This document shows positions 49,201-59,870 of a stretch of DNA of 64,000 nt, in pieces; within the stretch, counting starts at the first letter, position 1, and each line of letters starts with the position of its first letter. The stretch spans positions 8,420,653-8,484,652 of the forward strand of contig CM019230.1 of NCBI GenBank assembly GCA_009741485.1. Direction: 5' to 3'. The stretch comes from Malurus cyaneus samueli (taxonomy: Eukaryota > Chordata > Aves > Passeriformes > Maluridae). The position numbers were made by a program, and so were the translations under genes. The notes beneath the pieces are model-generated. The model was given only the letters and a program-made list of their open reading frames with translations, was not told the origin of the DNA and ran no database searches.

Positions 49201-52200
49201 CATTATATTTTTCTTTTCCTTTTTTAAATTTTTTTTACAAAATAACAGTGAATACTAAATGAATTCAAAGTGTAGATGGCCTCCAAGGAAAGCACTGGTC
49301 TCTTTTTCTTTCTGGCAGGATGCTCTTCATGAAGATGTCGATGCACACAATTTGCTTCATGTAAATGGATGATCATTGGGTGCAATACTTTTCAGGAACA
49401 GTGAAAGTTTACTCTATCACTTGCTTTATGCGTAAGTAAATCTGAGAATTCCTAGAAGTAGCTTAATGTAAAAGTACTAAAGGGAATCTTGAAAATGTAA
49501 CATGTATAAAGAAGTGCTGTATAATCTTATAATTTGCTCGTCAGTGCTTGTGTCAAGTACTGCCAAGGGCGTTCAGCTGAGCAAACAGAAAGCCAGTATT
49601 GCAAGGCACATTTTATTTAACAACCTACCCAGTATTCTCCAGTTTGGATCTGCTTATTCCCCAAGGACCCACAAACAGGATTGGAACAACTGAAAATAAA
49701 AGAACAGTCAGTTACAGTCAAGTTTGTAGAAATGTGTTGTGTAAGGATATGTGCTTTTCAGTCTTCTATTTAGAATTACAGAAAAATCAACTCCGTCCTG
49801 GCTTTCCCCATTTGTATTTCAAACACAAAACGACTGTTCATTGTGTAGTTGAATCTTGCATTTTCAGACTGATAAATACATTCACAATAGTTAGTTAAAA
49901 CAGCTGATAAAGGATTGTTGTCCTAGACCTCTCCAAGAGTACCTCCATCCCCTTATTGTTGCCCCCACCCCTTCTTGGAGATCATAGGCTCCAGACTATA
50001 AAAAAAAAAACCCTCCCTAAAATAAAGGATTACAGCACTATTCCAATGGACTACAAGAGTGCAAGGATTAAGCCTCAAATCACAAACACAAGGCACATGA
50101 CTACAACAAGCAGGTGTTCCACTGGATTCTCAGCCCAATAACACACACAGGAGATTTTCTGGTGGATGTGGTAGAAATTAAAGGAAGTGTGGATCACTGG
50201 GACCAGAACAGGGACTATTCAGGATCCTGGGACACCAGCTAAGGTCATGGTGAAAGCTGGAGTGTGGCAATACAGAGAAAGGGCCAGAAACATAATGCTC
50301 TCCAAGAGAATAGATATCTGTGTAGGTAAAAGGAGGAAGGAGATTAAAGGGGTCTTACTTGGGTAGGAGATGATATTAGTGCAACAAGAGGGTCTGCAAG
50401 AGCATTGGGGCACGGAGCACTTGGGAACAGAACTATAGATCCAGGGGAATATGAGGGGGTGTCATGAGGAAAGGTGATAGCCAGGATGGTGAGGTGGTGT
50501 TATCAAAGGCTGTTCCTGTGCAGCAGCTTAGGAAATATCTTTGTGAGCCCTGGTTCAGCCCTGCTGGTTCAGCAGCAGTGGTACTATAAATGTCCATAAG
50601 ATGTCTCATCTTACTAGTGATTGCAATAAATATAAATTAAAAAATTAAGCTAATTAGTCAGGAAAGCCTTTAGAAAACTGGTGAATATGATGCAGGTACG
50701 TGACCAATGGAAGAGGACCAATAGGCAAATGATCATTATTTCTAATACTCTTATGGTAGGGAGCAATTTTCCCAGCAGACTTGTCTATTGCAGTTTGAAC
50801 AAGGAACAAAATGATTAATGCCTCCTCCAACAAGCTGGTGATCAAAGCAAAAAAGGGATTTAGAGAGGTAGGAAGTACGATGAAACAATGGAACAACACT
50901 AACCAGCATGAAAAACAGTGATCTCGATGCCCATGTGCAGCTATATTGAAATAGCACAAGGGTCCTTTAAAGAGGAATGTGAGAGGGAACAGAGAAATCA
51001 AGGCATGGATGGTCAGAAGGACCCCCAAAAGCAATTACCTTTAAATTGGCTTTATATCATGGATAATGCCTGGAATATAAGACCTGACTCATAATGTGTT
51101 TCAGATTGACCTCTAACTTAAAGCACACCTTAGAACTTTCAAGTGAGCTGGAAAGGGGAACATTTAAATGAAAATTGCTAATGTTTAGACATTTTTGCTA
51201 TAGAGGTGCTCTATTACAAAGAAAGGAAATGAAGTTGCCAGTAGTACCATACTATTCAGTGATGGCAATATACAGTCAAAAAGGAGGAAATTTCTTCTTG
51301 TTCTGCCCACCAGGAATCTGTTTTCTTACAAAATAATTTCCTGCTTTCCTATACCTGCAGGTCAAGCTGAATTGCAGAGAATGTACCACTGCTGACATAT
51401 ATACATTTACAATCCCTGGCTTCAAAATTAATGAATAAAATAGAATTCAGGGTTTGTTTTTTTCTTCTTTACCAAAAATCCTTCACTTACTCAACAAACC
51501 ACCACATAATCAGTACTTAGAAACAATTACAGACTTACCCCATCCTATCACAATGTATGTCTGTAGCAGTCGTCTTTCAGAGAGTACCACAGTTATCAAT
51601 AATGTATGCAGATAAATTCCTTCTACTAATAGCCAAAAGTAATTTGCCCCAACAAAGTAATGCATGAAAAACTGGGCAGTCCTGCAAAGGATTACAATCT
51701 GTAGAAATGATAGATCAGGAATCATTGTAAATATAGATGTCATGATCTGCATATCAGAATTTTTACTGATGAGCTATTAAAATAGGAGTCCTCATTAACA
51801 CCTTGCAGATAATTTTCCTTGTTGACATAGGCAAGGTCTATTCCTATAACATCATACTTAAAAGATGATACATAAAAGCATAATTTATTCACAATGGTCA
51901 CAAATGAGATGCTGTTACTCCATTTCTAAATAAATGTAAGAAAATTAGTATATTTTCCTAGTACAGAAAAGCCTTTATACTACTTTTCTCTCTTAATGCT
52001 CTCTTACAGAAAATCACAGAATCCCAAAATGATTTGGGTTGGAAGAGCATCCAGTTCCAGCTCCCTAAATAAGTGCCAAAAAATGCAAAGATTTCTTTAT
52101 AAAAGCCAAAAGGTGTAAGTTGTTTTGCTTAAGTGACTGTTTCTAAATATTACAATCAATTAATATGTTCTCGATATATGAGCTTTCATATAAAATAAAT

Positions 52201-55200
52201 CTATTACAATCAGGATTTTATCTCGATTACCCCTTTACTTGATTACTTTTATCAACAAAATTTCAGCATCCAAAGCTCAACTAACAAACACCTCAAAACC
52301 TGATGTTATAGGGCAAACTTCCCAAACTGGAACTGTTATGACCTTTAGAAGAACACATTTACAATTAGCTATGAACTAATCCATTACCTCTGGACTGAGG
52401 TATAATATCCATCCAGTTTCATCATTTGGTCTTTTTGAGTAAATATTGTAATATACAGCATCTTTTACAAGAACTGCTATGGCACGCAAGATAAAAGATG
52501 CAAATAAATTCATATGGATGTAGTTTCTTGTGCAGTGAAGTTTTCTGTGGGAGAAAAAAAAATAGTATGAATCCTCTGGACTATATTTAATTTGCAGATA
52601 TAAAAATTTTAAAAATCAACAAAAACACAGCAAAACAACTGTTGTGTTTGGATTGTTGCCATCAATGGATTTTGCTTAGAAATCGCATTTGTATTGTTTA
52701 TTAGAAAAATACAAGTTATTTATATGGAATCAACAGAATGGTTTGAGTTTGAAAGGATCTTACAGTCGACCTCATTTTATACCCCATTCCATGGGCAGGA
52801 ACACCTTCCACTAGACCAGATTGCTCCAAGGCCCATCCATCTTGGCCTTAAACACTTCCAGGAATGGGGTGGTTTCTGTGGATGACCTGTGCCAGGGCCT
52901 CACTGTAAAGAATTTCTACCTAATATCCAATCTAAATCTATTGTCTTCTGCTTAAAACCATCCCCCCTTGCTCCTCTCAGTCCATGTCCTTGTCCAAATC
53001 TGAGGATGACCTCAGCATTTTTGTAGCCCCTTCAGGTACTGGAAGGCTGGAAGGTACTGGAACACTGGAACCTAAATAATAAATTCAATTTCGTGAAAAG
53101 AAGAATAAGAATACAGGGTTCTGTACTTTTAAAATGTGTGTAAATATATACTAACCTGAGTAAAGAAAGTATAAGCAGAGCTAAGACCAGTGAGATGAGA
53201 GAAAAGTAATATCCTATAGTGTATAACAGCTGTAATGTGGTAAGTAGTTTATGTTCTTCTTCCTGGGAACAAAGAAGAAAAATGTTATGTAGGCAAGGGG
53301 AGAGAGCACCAACATCACTCAGAAACTTCTGAGTTCACCTTCTCTGAGTTGCAAGGAGCTGGGGAGGATTCTGACCCCAGCTCCATGCACTGCCTTTTGA
53401 AATCAGAGCATGAAAAAGATACTTGCACGCAGTCTTAGTTTCTTTTTAAATACAAAGACAATCACAGACTGTATCCAGATTTCTTCTGCACAAATGCCAT
53501 TCACAGTCCAAATCACAGTTAATCATTGCCATGATTCCATGCACCAAATGGATCCTGGTGGGTTAAGAGCTGCAGAGATCAGCTCACTGAACCTGCACAC
53601 ACAAGAGCACTACGTGTGATCTGTAGGTACCAGTTACTGACCAGCTGAGTCTGTACAATTTTGAGAGTCAGCTCTGTCTACAGGTATTGAAATAGACTGA
53701 CTTCCATCTTGAGTTCAAAGGAAAAAAAAATATTAAATTACAGCTGTCTTGAATGTCTTTGAATGACAAATAAGACCTCAGAGGAGGAAGGAAACCATTC
53801 ACACTTCCATCGATTATCACAGAACACCCTGAGCTGAAAGGTACACACAAGGATCATTGAAGTCCAACTCCTGGCCTTGCATGAATTTCCTTTCAATTAG
53901 TTTAATTTAACATTTCTTTTTCCTACACTTTTTCTATTTTAGCTGCTTATGTCTACCTCTCAACTATTCACACTTTTTTCCTAGCCCAAGGAAAGCATCT
54001 CTGAAGAGGGAATGTGAGATACAGATTATGTGACTTCCATAATCCATATTTAGCCTACAGAGATTTAGCCTACCTAGAGATTTTCTTGGAACCTTTTGCT
54101 CAGTGAGTTTGCTATTTTTCTTGTTTTACATTCAGCACCAGGGACTTTAGCACTGTCTTCCTGCCAGTAGTTTTCTCTAATAATTTTATGCTACTGAGCC
54201 ATGCCTGTGTTGAAGAGGGTGAAAGTGCCCAGCAAAAGCAGTGTGGGTGCAGGAGATTCCCAGACATTAGTTCCATGGAAACATTCCAGCAGCCAAGAAC
54301 CCTGAAAAAATCCTAAATTATCATCTTGGCTATTTCAATTTTGCAACACAAAGGCACCTGAAAGCAAGCTGATCCCTCTGATGTGTGCAGATACTAGCTC
54401 GGGGTTATTTCCAACATCTTGGGGGTTTCCATTAAATAAAACAAACAGGTACAAACAGGTACACTTAGTGTTGGTAGAAAAACTAGTTAAAGCTTTCAAA
54501 GAAATTGTCTGCTATCACATAAGATAAGATAATATGTCCCACAGAAAAAAAAATTGCAATCCAGAATGGTCAACAAACCTTAGAAAACACTCAGAACTTA
54601 TAAATAGTTATTACTTGCATAAATAAACTGAAAGTTTGGAAATTCATGTACTTACTATATAAAGAGCTGACTAAAATCATAGTAATACATAGAGATACTG
54701 AGCTAACAACGTTTCATAACTAACCAGTAAAGCAATGTTACTTGATAAAGTAAGAAACAGCACTCAGTATTAAAAATTAAAAAATAGTGGTGACAGAGCT
54801 TACCTAAGAGACCTAATTTTGACATCTGCTAAGCTGAACTCCATGGCAAAAGAAGTTTGGCTGACCAGGCCCAGCCCCTGGGCTAATGCAATATGAGAAA
54901 TACAGGAAGGATGGCATTAGCTTAGGATGAATCCTCCAATCCCTGACCAGCTAAATTTGAAATTACCAATTAAAATGCTCCTAAAAAGTTAAAAGGCTCA
55001 TTAAATGATGAAAGGCACAGAAGGGAAGTTGTCAGACTTTGATAGACTAATGCAATTTGGGGAAATGATGGGATGCTTACTTGCTTGACAAGTTGCAGTC
55101 TTCTTCTATTTTATTAGGAGAAAATCAGCACATGTGAACACTGAACTCTGAACAGAAAATACCTTATGGCATTCAAAGCAGGAATTCCCTTATTTAATAT

Positions 55201-58200
55201 TTTCTCTTCTGCTTCTTTAAAATAACAGCTTTCCATTTGGTAATTTAAATAAAATCTGAAGATTCCTTGCAGATATTAGATGGAAATGTTTTGTCAGTTA
55301 CTCAAGAAAGGATTAAGAAGATTAAAGTATTCAACCATAATATAAAACATGCTTACTTTTTCTTGAAAATGATTTTTCTCAGAACATTCTGAACTATCCC
55401 GCCAAATGTCTGTGGAATTTTCCTTTGTTTGCCAAATCCCTTCATCCAAGCAGACTCTGTATACATGTCCTACACTTCCTGAAAGTAAACAGAGTTTTAG
55501 TTTGAAAGGTCAAAATAAAGATTACATTTTTCATACACATTGAAAAGCTTTCTGCCTTGTATCTCTGCACCATCCATACTCAAAAAAAGAATAAAACCCT
55601 CTTTTATTTTGTCTTTGTCAATATAGTTTTCATATTTACATAGGAAAAAATAGGAAAGTAATCTAGCAGAAATAAAGTCCTAGAATATACCTGGCTTTTA
55701 CAGGAAAACCCACATAGTACATCCAAAAGAAAAGCTTATCTCACTTTATTCATTTTTCCTCAGTACCCATAAAATATGGGTAATTCATTGGCCATGTTGT
55801 GCAGTCAAAACTGCACAAGGATTTTATTAGGGAATGACCTTTCTCTGTAACACCTGATGTTGCAGGTGTTCCAGGCTGTGTTTAATTTCTGTGTTCTGGG
55901 GTGCCTTCAGCAGGTGGGGTGGACTGGTGAAGTTTTCTTGGTTTTCACTGCATTGTCCCAGTTTATACTAATAAGGAATTTGCACACAGCATCAGAGGAA
56001 TGGTATGGGGATGCTGGGTGATGTTTGTTTGATGTTCTCCTTAACAGCTGCCATCCGTTTATCTCTTATCAGACGTGAGCTTTTTTCAATAATTTTTGAG
56101 TTGGAAGTGTTTAAGGGTGGAAGCAACAACCAGAATATCCTGTTTTGCTTGGGGTAACTGGAGCTGAGAGAATTGCTTTGGGAGCACAATTTGTTGTGAT
56201 GGAGAAGAAGCTCTGTATGAATACTAGGACACTGAAAAAAATCTTAAACCCTCCAGTTTTCTGGGAGAGCTTCATGTCTGGGATCAGTGGGGACCCCAGA
56301 AGTTGAACCTCAGAAACTGAACCCTGAAATTATTACTAGAATAAAGCCCTGGCTGTATGGTTACATGACCTCGCAAATATTGTTTTATAGCAGAAAATAT
56401 GGTGCTGTGGCAAGCATAGATGGAGAAAAAGAGCAAATAAACATAGAAAATTATTTTGTGCTTCAGTTCAGAAGTGGGAGAAAGAGGTGAGACTCTTTCT
56501 CACTCATCCACTTCAGAGGATGCTGGGGCAAGTTAGGCAAGCACTCCCTTGTCCTTAAGCTGAATTCCTGTCACAAACTCCAAGAAAAGTTACCACTTTT
56601 ACATTACCATTTTCCAGCCATGGCAAATATGAAGGACAGGGAACAGAGACATTTCCTGGGGGTGAGTAAGGCCAGCAAACAAATTGATCAAACGTCCCAT
56701 TACAATATACTCCTGGGGAGAGAAGAAAATAAAAGTTTTACAAAAAGTTGCCCAGACAATGGACAGTCATGGAAAACATTTTGTGCTGTTCTAGGTAACC
56801 TTCAAGCTACTCCAGAGTAACAAGATATTGCAAGTAAATGTATATTCACTGTATTCACAGTGCACATGTGAATACACACCGTGCCTTTGCACAAGGCAGA
56901 AAACCCATGCTGCCCTTCTTCCCTGAGTTCATGCATCAGCTCTTCACTAGGAGATAAGTTTATTGCCTAAAATCATGAGGAAGCTGAGGTCAGACCAGAG
57001 GGAACAGCTGGAGCTGCATCAGGGGAGGGTGAGGTTGGATATCAGGAAAGGTTCTCCTGTCCCCAGAGGATGCTGGCACTGCCCAGGCTCCCCAGGGAAT
57101 GGTCCCGGCCCCGAGGCTGCCAGAGCTCCAGGAGCGTTTGGGCAGCGCTGCCAGGGATGGACAGGGGGGGATTGTTGGGGGATCTGGGCAGGGACAGGGG
57201 TTGGACTTGATTATCCTTGAGGGTCCTTTCAACTCAGGATGTTGTATGATTCTGGAATTTTATGATTGTATGATCCTGAAGCCTCTGTGGTCCAAATGTA
57301 GCAGTCAGATCACAGCCATGCAACCACTCACTGGTTTTGGTACATGCAGCAAACTGGTAAATGGAAGATATTCCACCTTTCCTGACCCCTGCAACACTAG
57401 TTCTTAGCTCAGACCACCTCTCATAGTAACTCCTCTTAGTTTTTGGGTAATATCTCTTATTACCAGAGATATGACTAGAGCTTGTATCTCTGGCAATGTC
57501 TGACTAACTCAATTTTAATCTTCACAGGTATCACATCACTCACAGGACTTACAGTTAAGATAAAACATTTGATAATGCACAGTTGAAATGGTGCAGTCAG
57601 GTCACAGCCACACAAAATAAAATGCATTAATGGCTGCACTAATGTCTTGGTTAGTTTCTATCTTTCTTTCAGGATAACACCCAAGTTCTCTCTTAACTTC
57701 AATGGTTTTGCTCATCCTAAGCCAGAAGAGTATATCCTGCTTTATTTTTAGCAATACTTTGGGAAACTTGTGTGGGAAGAAGAACACAGGGAGCACGAAA
57801 GATAGTTCTGTGTTATCTCATCAGCACCTTTTTGGGGTGCTGCTGCTAAAATACAGAGTACAGTATAGACATTCTTATTCTGTTGTACCTTTGAAGCTGA
57901 ACATCTGTGTTATGACCCATGCAGCTGTTAATAATTATAGCTGCATTTTTATTGTTCCTTTCCTTAATTTCTGATCAAGGTTTGTTCAAGTGTGCATTGG
58001 GGATGCTGCCAGGAGAAAAATACCCTTTTTTCCAGTTCCATGAAAACTGCAGTTCTGAGTCCTTGTAGTTTTCTTGATCACCTACTACAAACTACTACCC
58101 TCCAATATCTTGCCAGGGTCATCTGGCTTAGTTCTAATTGCCACCAAAGCCACCATTCTCTGCATTCCTGGCAAAATGCAATCTTCTTTTGCATCACGCT

Positions 58201-59537
58201 AATGTTTTCTGCACACCAGCTGTTCACCACAGGCTATTGACTTCTAACTGCTCACTAAGGCTCCTTTCTTTCCTGTCAGCATTAGCTGCAAGCCATCCTG
58301 CAGGTGTACTGGCTGAGTTGATTAATGCTTTGCTTTTCCTGCTTTCCATAAAAATTTTTGTCCCCTCTGCAATCCTCATCAGTGTCTTCTTGCCTTCCCG
58401 ACTGTAGTCATAGTTAGTAAGTTATGGAAGCTTCTTTTCTCTGACTTTCTGGTGTTTTTTCCTTCCTTATTTTCCACAAATGGCTCTGACTTCTGACACC
58501 TTCCAGTTTGGAGTCACCAACAAACTTGGTGAGGGTGTTTTCAATACCTGCCTACAGCCCATGAGTACAAAACATAGAGCACAGATTCATTTTTAGTCTT
58601 TCCTTGGTGAATAGCAGTCATCTCTCTCCCAGATACATCTTGGACTTCTCCAACTATTCCAACCAAACCCATGCCTTCCTTTCCTGGAGATAGATGCTGA
58701 GCAGAATTCATACCATCTAAGAGTGAAATAATGACAGCATAAAACTTTGAGCACCCAATCCAAGGTGGAGGCATGGATTCAGGAGAAGGCAATGTAGATA
58801 TTCTGCTCTTCATCTAAGAATGCAAAAGCCACAGAGACAGGAGAATAAACAAGGAACTTTAAGATAATGCTTGTGTCAGGTGTACATGGGGAAGCCTGGC
58901 TTTGTGTTTTAGCTTGTAATCCTACTGAATATGGATGTGTCCCAAAATGCACAAGCAGTCCTGTGAGAAGGTGCCTTGACCAGGCAGAAAACAGGCTCTG
59001 TCTTGCCTCAAGGGTTGTGGGTCCATCTGTCATGGCTCAGTTTTTAAATCATAGAAATGGGAGACATTTTTTCCCTGGGTAGTCTGACTTCTTTCAGGCT
59101 GAAAAGCAAAGTGAAATGTATTCTCACTATGTTCTTAGACAAAATGTAATGTCTAGCAGATACCTCTGGACCAGGCACTCAGTGCCACACCACAATGGTA
59201 GCAAAGCATTAAGTGTTCACTGAATCCCTTCTTTATATGATCTGGTTTTACATATAGGAACCGAGTGTGTTCAGGATTAAGAGAGCCATTAATTCAATGA
59301 TTGCATGTTTGCATGGTTAATACAGCTGATTGTTCCACGTTTAGAAATTAGGAACAGACATAAACGTCTGCAAAGCCAGCAAGACAAGATTTGCATATTT
59401 ATCGGTGTCACTCAATACATTTCCTCATTGTTTCATTCCTTACCACTATCAACAGATGATTCCTGCAGCATTTTCAAGCATTCCTGTTTATATTTGTTCC
59501 ATCCAGTAGTGGTTTTTTCCAGCAGAGAACCTTTGGC
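39955..59537 (-). CDS. GLP2R: GLP2R, glucagon-like peptide 2 receptor (class B1 GPCR), exons 2 and 4-13
   Basis: GLP2R is a plasma-membrane receptor that couples to Gs and raises cAMP on binding GLP-2, supporting growth of the intestinal mucosa. Eleven exons join in frame to 1380 coding bases, and all junction phases agree. Family hallmarks in order are an extracellular segment with cysteines and [11 protein letters not shown]1 ([20 protein letters not shown]), [20 protein letters not shown] in TM2, [20 protein letters not shown] in TM3, [10 protein letters not shown] in TM5, [11 protein letters not shown] in TM6, and [20 protein letters not shown] in TM7. The tail ends [11 protein letters not shown], very like the mammalian GLP2R end (MEEILEESEI), which separates it from GLP1R and GCGR. 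Human exon 3 (middle of the ligand-binding domain) and the signal-peptide exon were not found. Neighbouring GAS7 in opposite orientation matches vertebrate synteny. Confidence 0.95.
40294..41757 (-). other. GLP2R: GLP2R last intron
   Basis: This intron holds the end of segment B' (about 41410) and a plus-strand CR1 fragment at about 41262-41510. No other feature was seen. Confidence 0.8.
41262..41510 (+). repeat. CR1 LINE fragment at the edge of B'
   Basis: The words 'gggttgttcagcctggagaa', 'gggggcatacaaaaaagctg', 'gataggacaaggggggacat' and 'gatgttaggaggatattctt' are in CR1 order on the + strand. The mirror copy at about 25420-25620 is minus-strand. The inverted duplication therefore ends inside this CR1. 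Confidence 0.88.
41758..41799 (-). CDS. GLP2R: GLP2R exon 12 (42 bases, TM7 end)
   Basis: Fourteen codons, [14 protein letters not shown], lie between a ttacag acceptor and a gtaaga donor. The 42-base exon at this position is a conserved feature of class B1 receptor genes. Confidence 0.95.
41800..45749 (-). other. GLP2R: GLP2R intron 11
   Basis: This intron of about 4 kb has a strongly AT-rich patch at about 42965-43070 and a CR1 tail at about 44335-44390. No exon or RNA gene was recognised in the rest. Confidence 0.75.
44335..44390 (+). repeat. CR1 3' tail fragment
   Basis: The sequence 'ccttaaggtcccttccaacc' followed by 'caaataattatgtgattt' is the typical CR1 3' end, diverged and short. 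Confidence 0.65.
45750..45888 (-). CDS. GLP2R: GLP2R exon 11 (TM6, ECL3, start of TM7)
   Basis: The exon has 139 bases. It completes an arginine codon, then gives [20 protein letters not shown] and [20 protein letters not shown], ending SSFH. The donor is gtaagt. It carries the class B LxxLxGxHE-type TM6 motif. Confidence 0.96.
45889..47471 (-). other. GLP2R: GLP2R intron 10
   Basis: No repeat family or exon was recognised in this 1.6-kb intron. Confidence 0.75.
47472..47560 (-). CDS. GLP2R: GLP2R exon 10 (TM5 end, ICL3)
   Basis: The exon has 89 bases: [20 protein letters not shown] and QMSFHDYKY plus two bases of arginine. The acceptor is cttcaag and the donor is gtatgt. The lysine-rich third intracellular loop used for G-protein coupling is intact. 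Confidence 0.96.
47561..48327 (-). other. GLP2R: GLP2R intron 9
   Basis: AT-rich intron; nothing recognised. Confidence 0.75.
48328..48397 (-). CDS. GLP2R: GLP2R exon 9 (ECL2, TM5)
   Basis: The exon has 70 bases: one base completes glycine, then [20 protein letters not shown] and SIA. The conserved ECL2 CW pair, whose cysteine disulfide-bonds to the top of TM3, is present. Confidence 0.96.
48398..49628 (-). other. GLP2R: GLP2R intron 8
   Basis: AT-rich intron; no repeat or exon recognised. Confidence 0.75.
49629..49689 (-). CDS. GLP2R: GLP2R exon 8 (61 bases, TM4)
   Basis: The acceptor is attttcag and the donor is gtaggt. With flanking bases it reads [20 protein letters not shown], followed by G. 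It is short and lies in no long open frame, but it is fixed by phase and by the TM4 PW motif. The 61-base length is usual for this exon in the family. Confidence 0.94.
49690..51538 (-). other. GLP2R: GLP2R intron 7
   Basis: It contains an antisense chance frame of 126 codons from 51034 to 50654 with no recognised similarity. A poly-A run is at about 50000. No other feature was seen. Confidence 0.7.
51539..51698 (-). CDS. GLP2R: GLP2R exon 7 (TM3, ICL2)
   Basis: The exon has 160 bases: [20 protein letters not shown] and [20 protein letters not shown], ending YIVIGW plus one base. The acceptor chosen is ttctacag, not the tttgcag 17 bases inside, because only the former keeps frame with exon 6 and retains the conserved TM3 cysteine. 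Confidence 0.94.
51699..52387 (-). other. GLP2R: GLP2R intron 6
   Basis: It contains a short minus-strand CR1 tail at about 52010-52075 (aaatcacagaatcccaaaat, ggttggaagagcatccag). Confidence 0.8.
52010..52075 (-). repeat. CR1 3' fragment
   Basis: A short minus-strand CR1 terminus in which 'cacagaatcccaaaatgatt' is followed by 'tgggttggaagagcatccag'. Confidence 0.8.
52388..52544 (-). CDS. GLP2R: GLP2R exon 6 (TM2, ECL1)
   Basis: The exon has 157 bases: [40 protein letters not shown] and [12 protein letters not shown]. The acceptor is cccacag and the donor is gtaatg. The class B motif RNYIHMNLF, with its G-protein-contacting histidine, is intact. Confidence 0.96.
52725..53060 (-). repeat. CR1 LINE fragment in GLP2R intron 5
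   Basis: Antisense CR1 blocks are in order: 'caacagaatggtttgagttt', 'catgggcaggaacaccttcc', 'cttaaacacttccaggaatg', 'aagaatttctacctaatatc', 'gctcctctcagtccatgtcc'. Confidence 0.92.
53156..53262 (-). CDS. GLP2R: GLP2R exon 5 (TM1)
   Basis: The exon has 107 bases: [35 protein letters not shown] and two bases of arginine. The acceptor is ttcccag and the donor is gttagt, a less common but acceptable GT donor. Confidence 0.93.
53263..55356 (-). other. GLP2R: GLP2R intron 4
   Basis: It contains a short CR1 piece at about 53815-53880 (cacagaacaccctgagctga, gtccaactcctggcc). No exon was recognised in the rest. Confidence 0.75.
55357..55478 (-). CDS. GLP2R: GLP2R exon 4 (end of extracellular domain)
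   Basis: The exon has 122 bases: two bases of a glycine or arginine codon, then [20 protein letters not shown] and [20 protein letters not shown]. The acceptor is tttcag and the donor is gtaagc. It holds two cysteines and the tryptophan of the class B hormone-receptor domain, and an N-glycosylation sequon (NST). Confidence 0.94.
55479..59443 (-). other. GLP2R: Interval where GLP2R exon 3 should lie
   Basis: By human gene structure an exon of about 36 codons belongs here. I searched the minus strand for the expected FCNGTFD and PCP..LPWW type residues and did not find them. The interval holds a plus-strand CR1 (56975-57285) and a possible old CR1 piece near 58490-58560. There is no assembly gap inside it. 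Confidence 0.6.
56975..57285 (+). repeat. CR1 LINE 3' end, relatively intact
   Basis: The sequence reads 'gaggttggatatcaggaaag', 'tccccagggaatggtcccgg', 'ggacttgattatccttgagg', 'gtcctttcaactcaggatgt', then ttgtatgattctgga. It has a well-preserved 3' end with the terminal repeat unit, so it is younger than most CR1 copies here. Confidence 0.93.
59444..59537 (-). CDS. GLP2R: GLP2R exon 2 (N-terminal extracellular segment)
   Basis: The exon has 94 bases: [31 protein letters not shown] and one base of glycine. The acceptor is actcccag and the donor is gtaagg. It aligns with human TGSLLEETTRKWAQYKQACL. The cysteine is the first of the conserved disulfide set. Confidence 0.92.
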
Positions 59538-59697
59538 CTGGGAGTGAAAATACTGTGCACAAAAAAAAAATCAGTTAGAACATTTTGATCATTAATGGCA
59601 AGTTTCTTTCCCTTCTAACAAATTAGAGAGGAGGGGATGGGAGAGGAGGAATGGTAGGTAAAAAGGGTGCTAAATACATAATTCTTACTTCTCCAGG

Positions 59698-59870
59698 AAT
59701 CATAGAATCACAGAAACACAGAAAGCTTTGGGTTGGATGGAAGATGAAAGATCATCTTATTCCAACTCACTGCCAAGCCCTGTCCAACCCAGCCTTGAAC
59801 CCTTCCAGATGGGGCAGCCACAGCTTCTCTGGGCACCCTGTGCCAATACTTCACCACCCTATTAATGAAA
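59698..59870 (-). repeat. CR1 LINE 3' fragment
   Basis: The words 'aatcatagaatcacagaaac', 'gctttgggttggatggaaga', 'tgtccaacccagccttgaac' and 'cttctctgggcaccctgtgc' are antisense CR1 in order. Confidence 0.9.

Noticed and set aside
50654..51034. Minus-strand hydrophobic open frame of 126 codons in GLP2R intron 7
   Set aside because: It has no splice-phase fit with the neighbouring receptor exons, no family resemblance, and a length expected by chance.
51539..51681. Internal splice acceptor (tttgcag) for GLP2R exon 7
   Set aside because: It would remove the conserved TM3 cysteine and break frame with exon 6; the ttctacag site upstream keeps both.
51539..51698. Alternative assignment of the receptor as GLP1R or GCGR
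   Set aside because: [31 protein letters not shown] and the EESEI C-terminus match GLP2R, and linkage to GAS7 supports it.
58490..58560. Possible ancient CR1 internal piece (ccaacaaacttggtgagggt)
   Set aside because: There is only one short matching block, which is not enough to list as a repeat.
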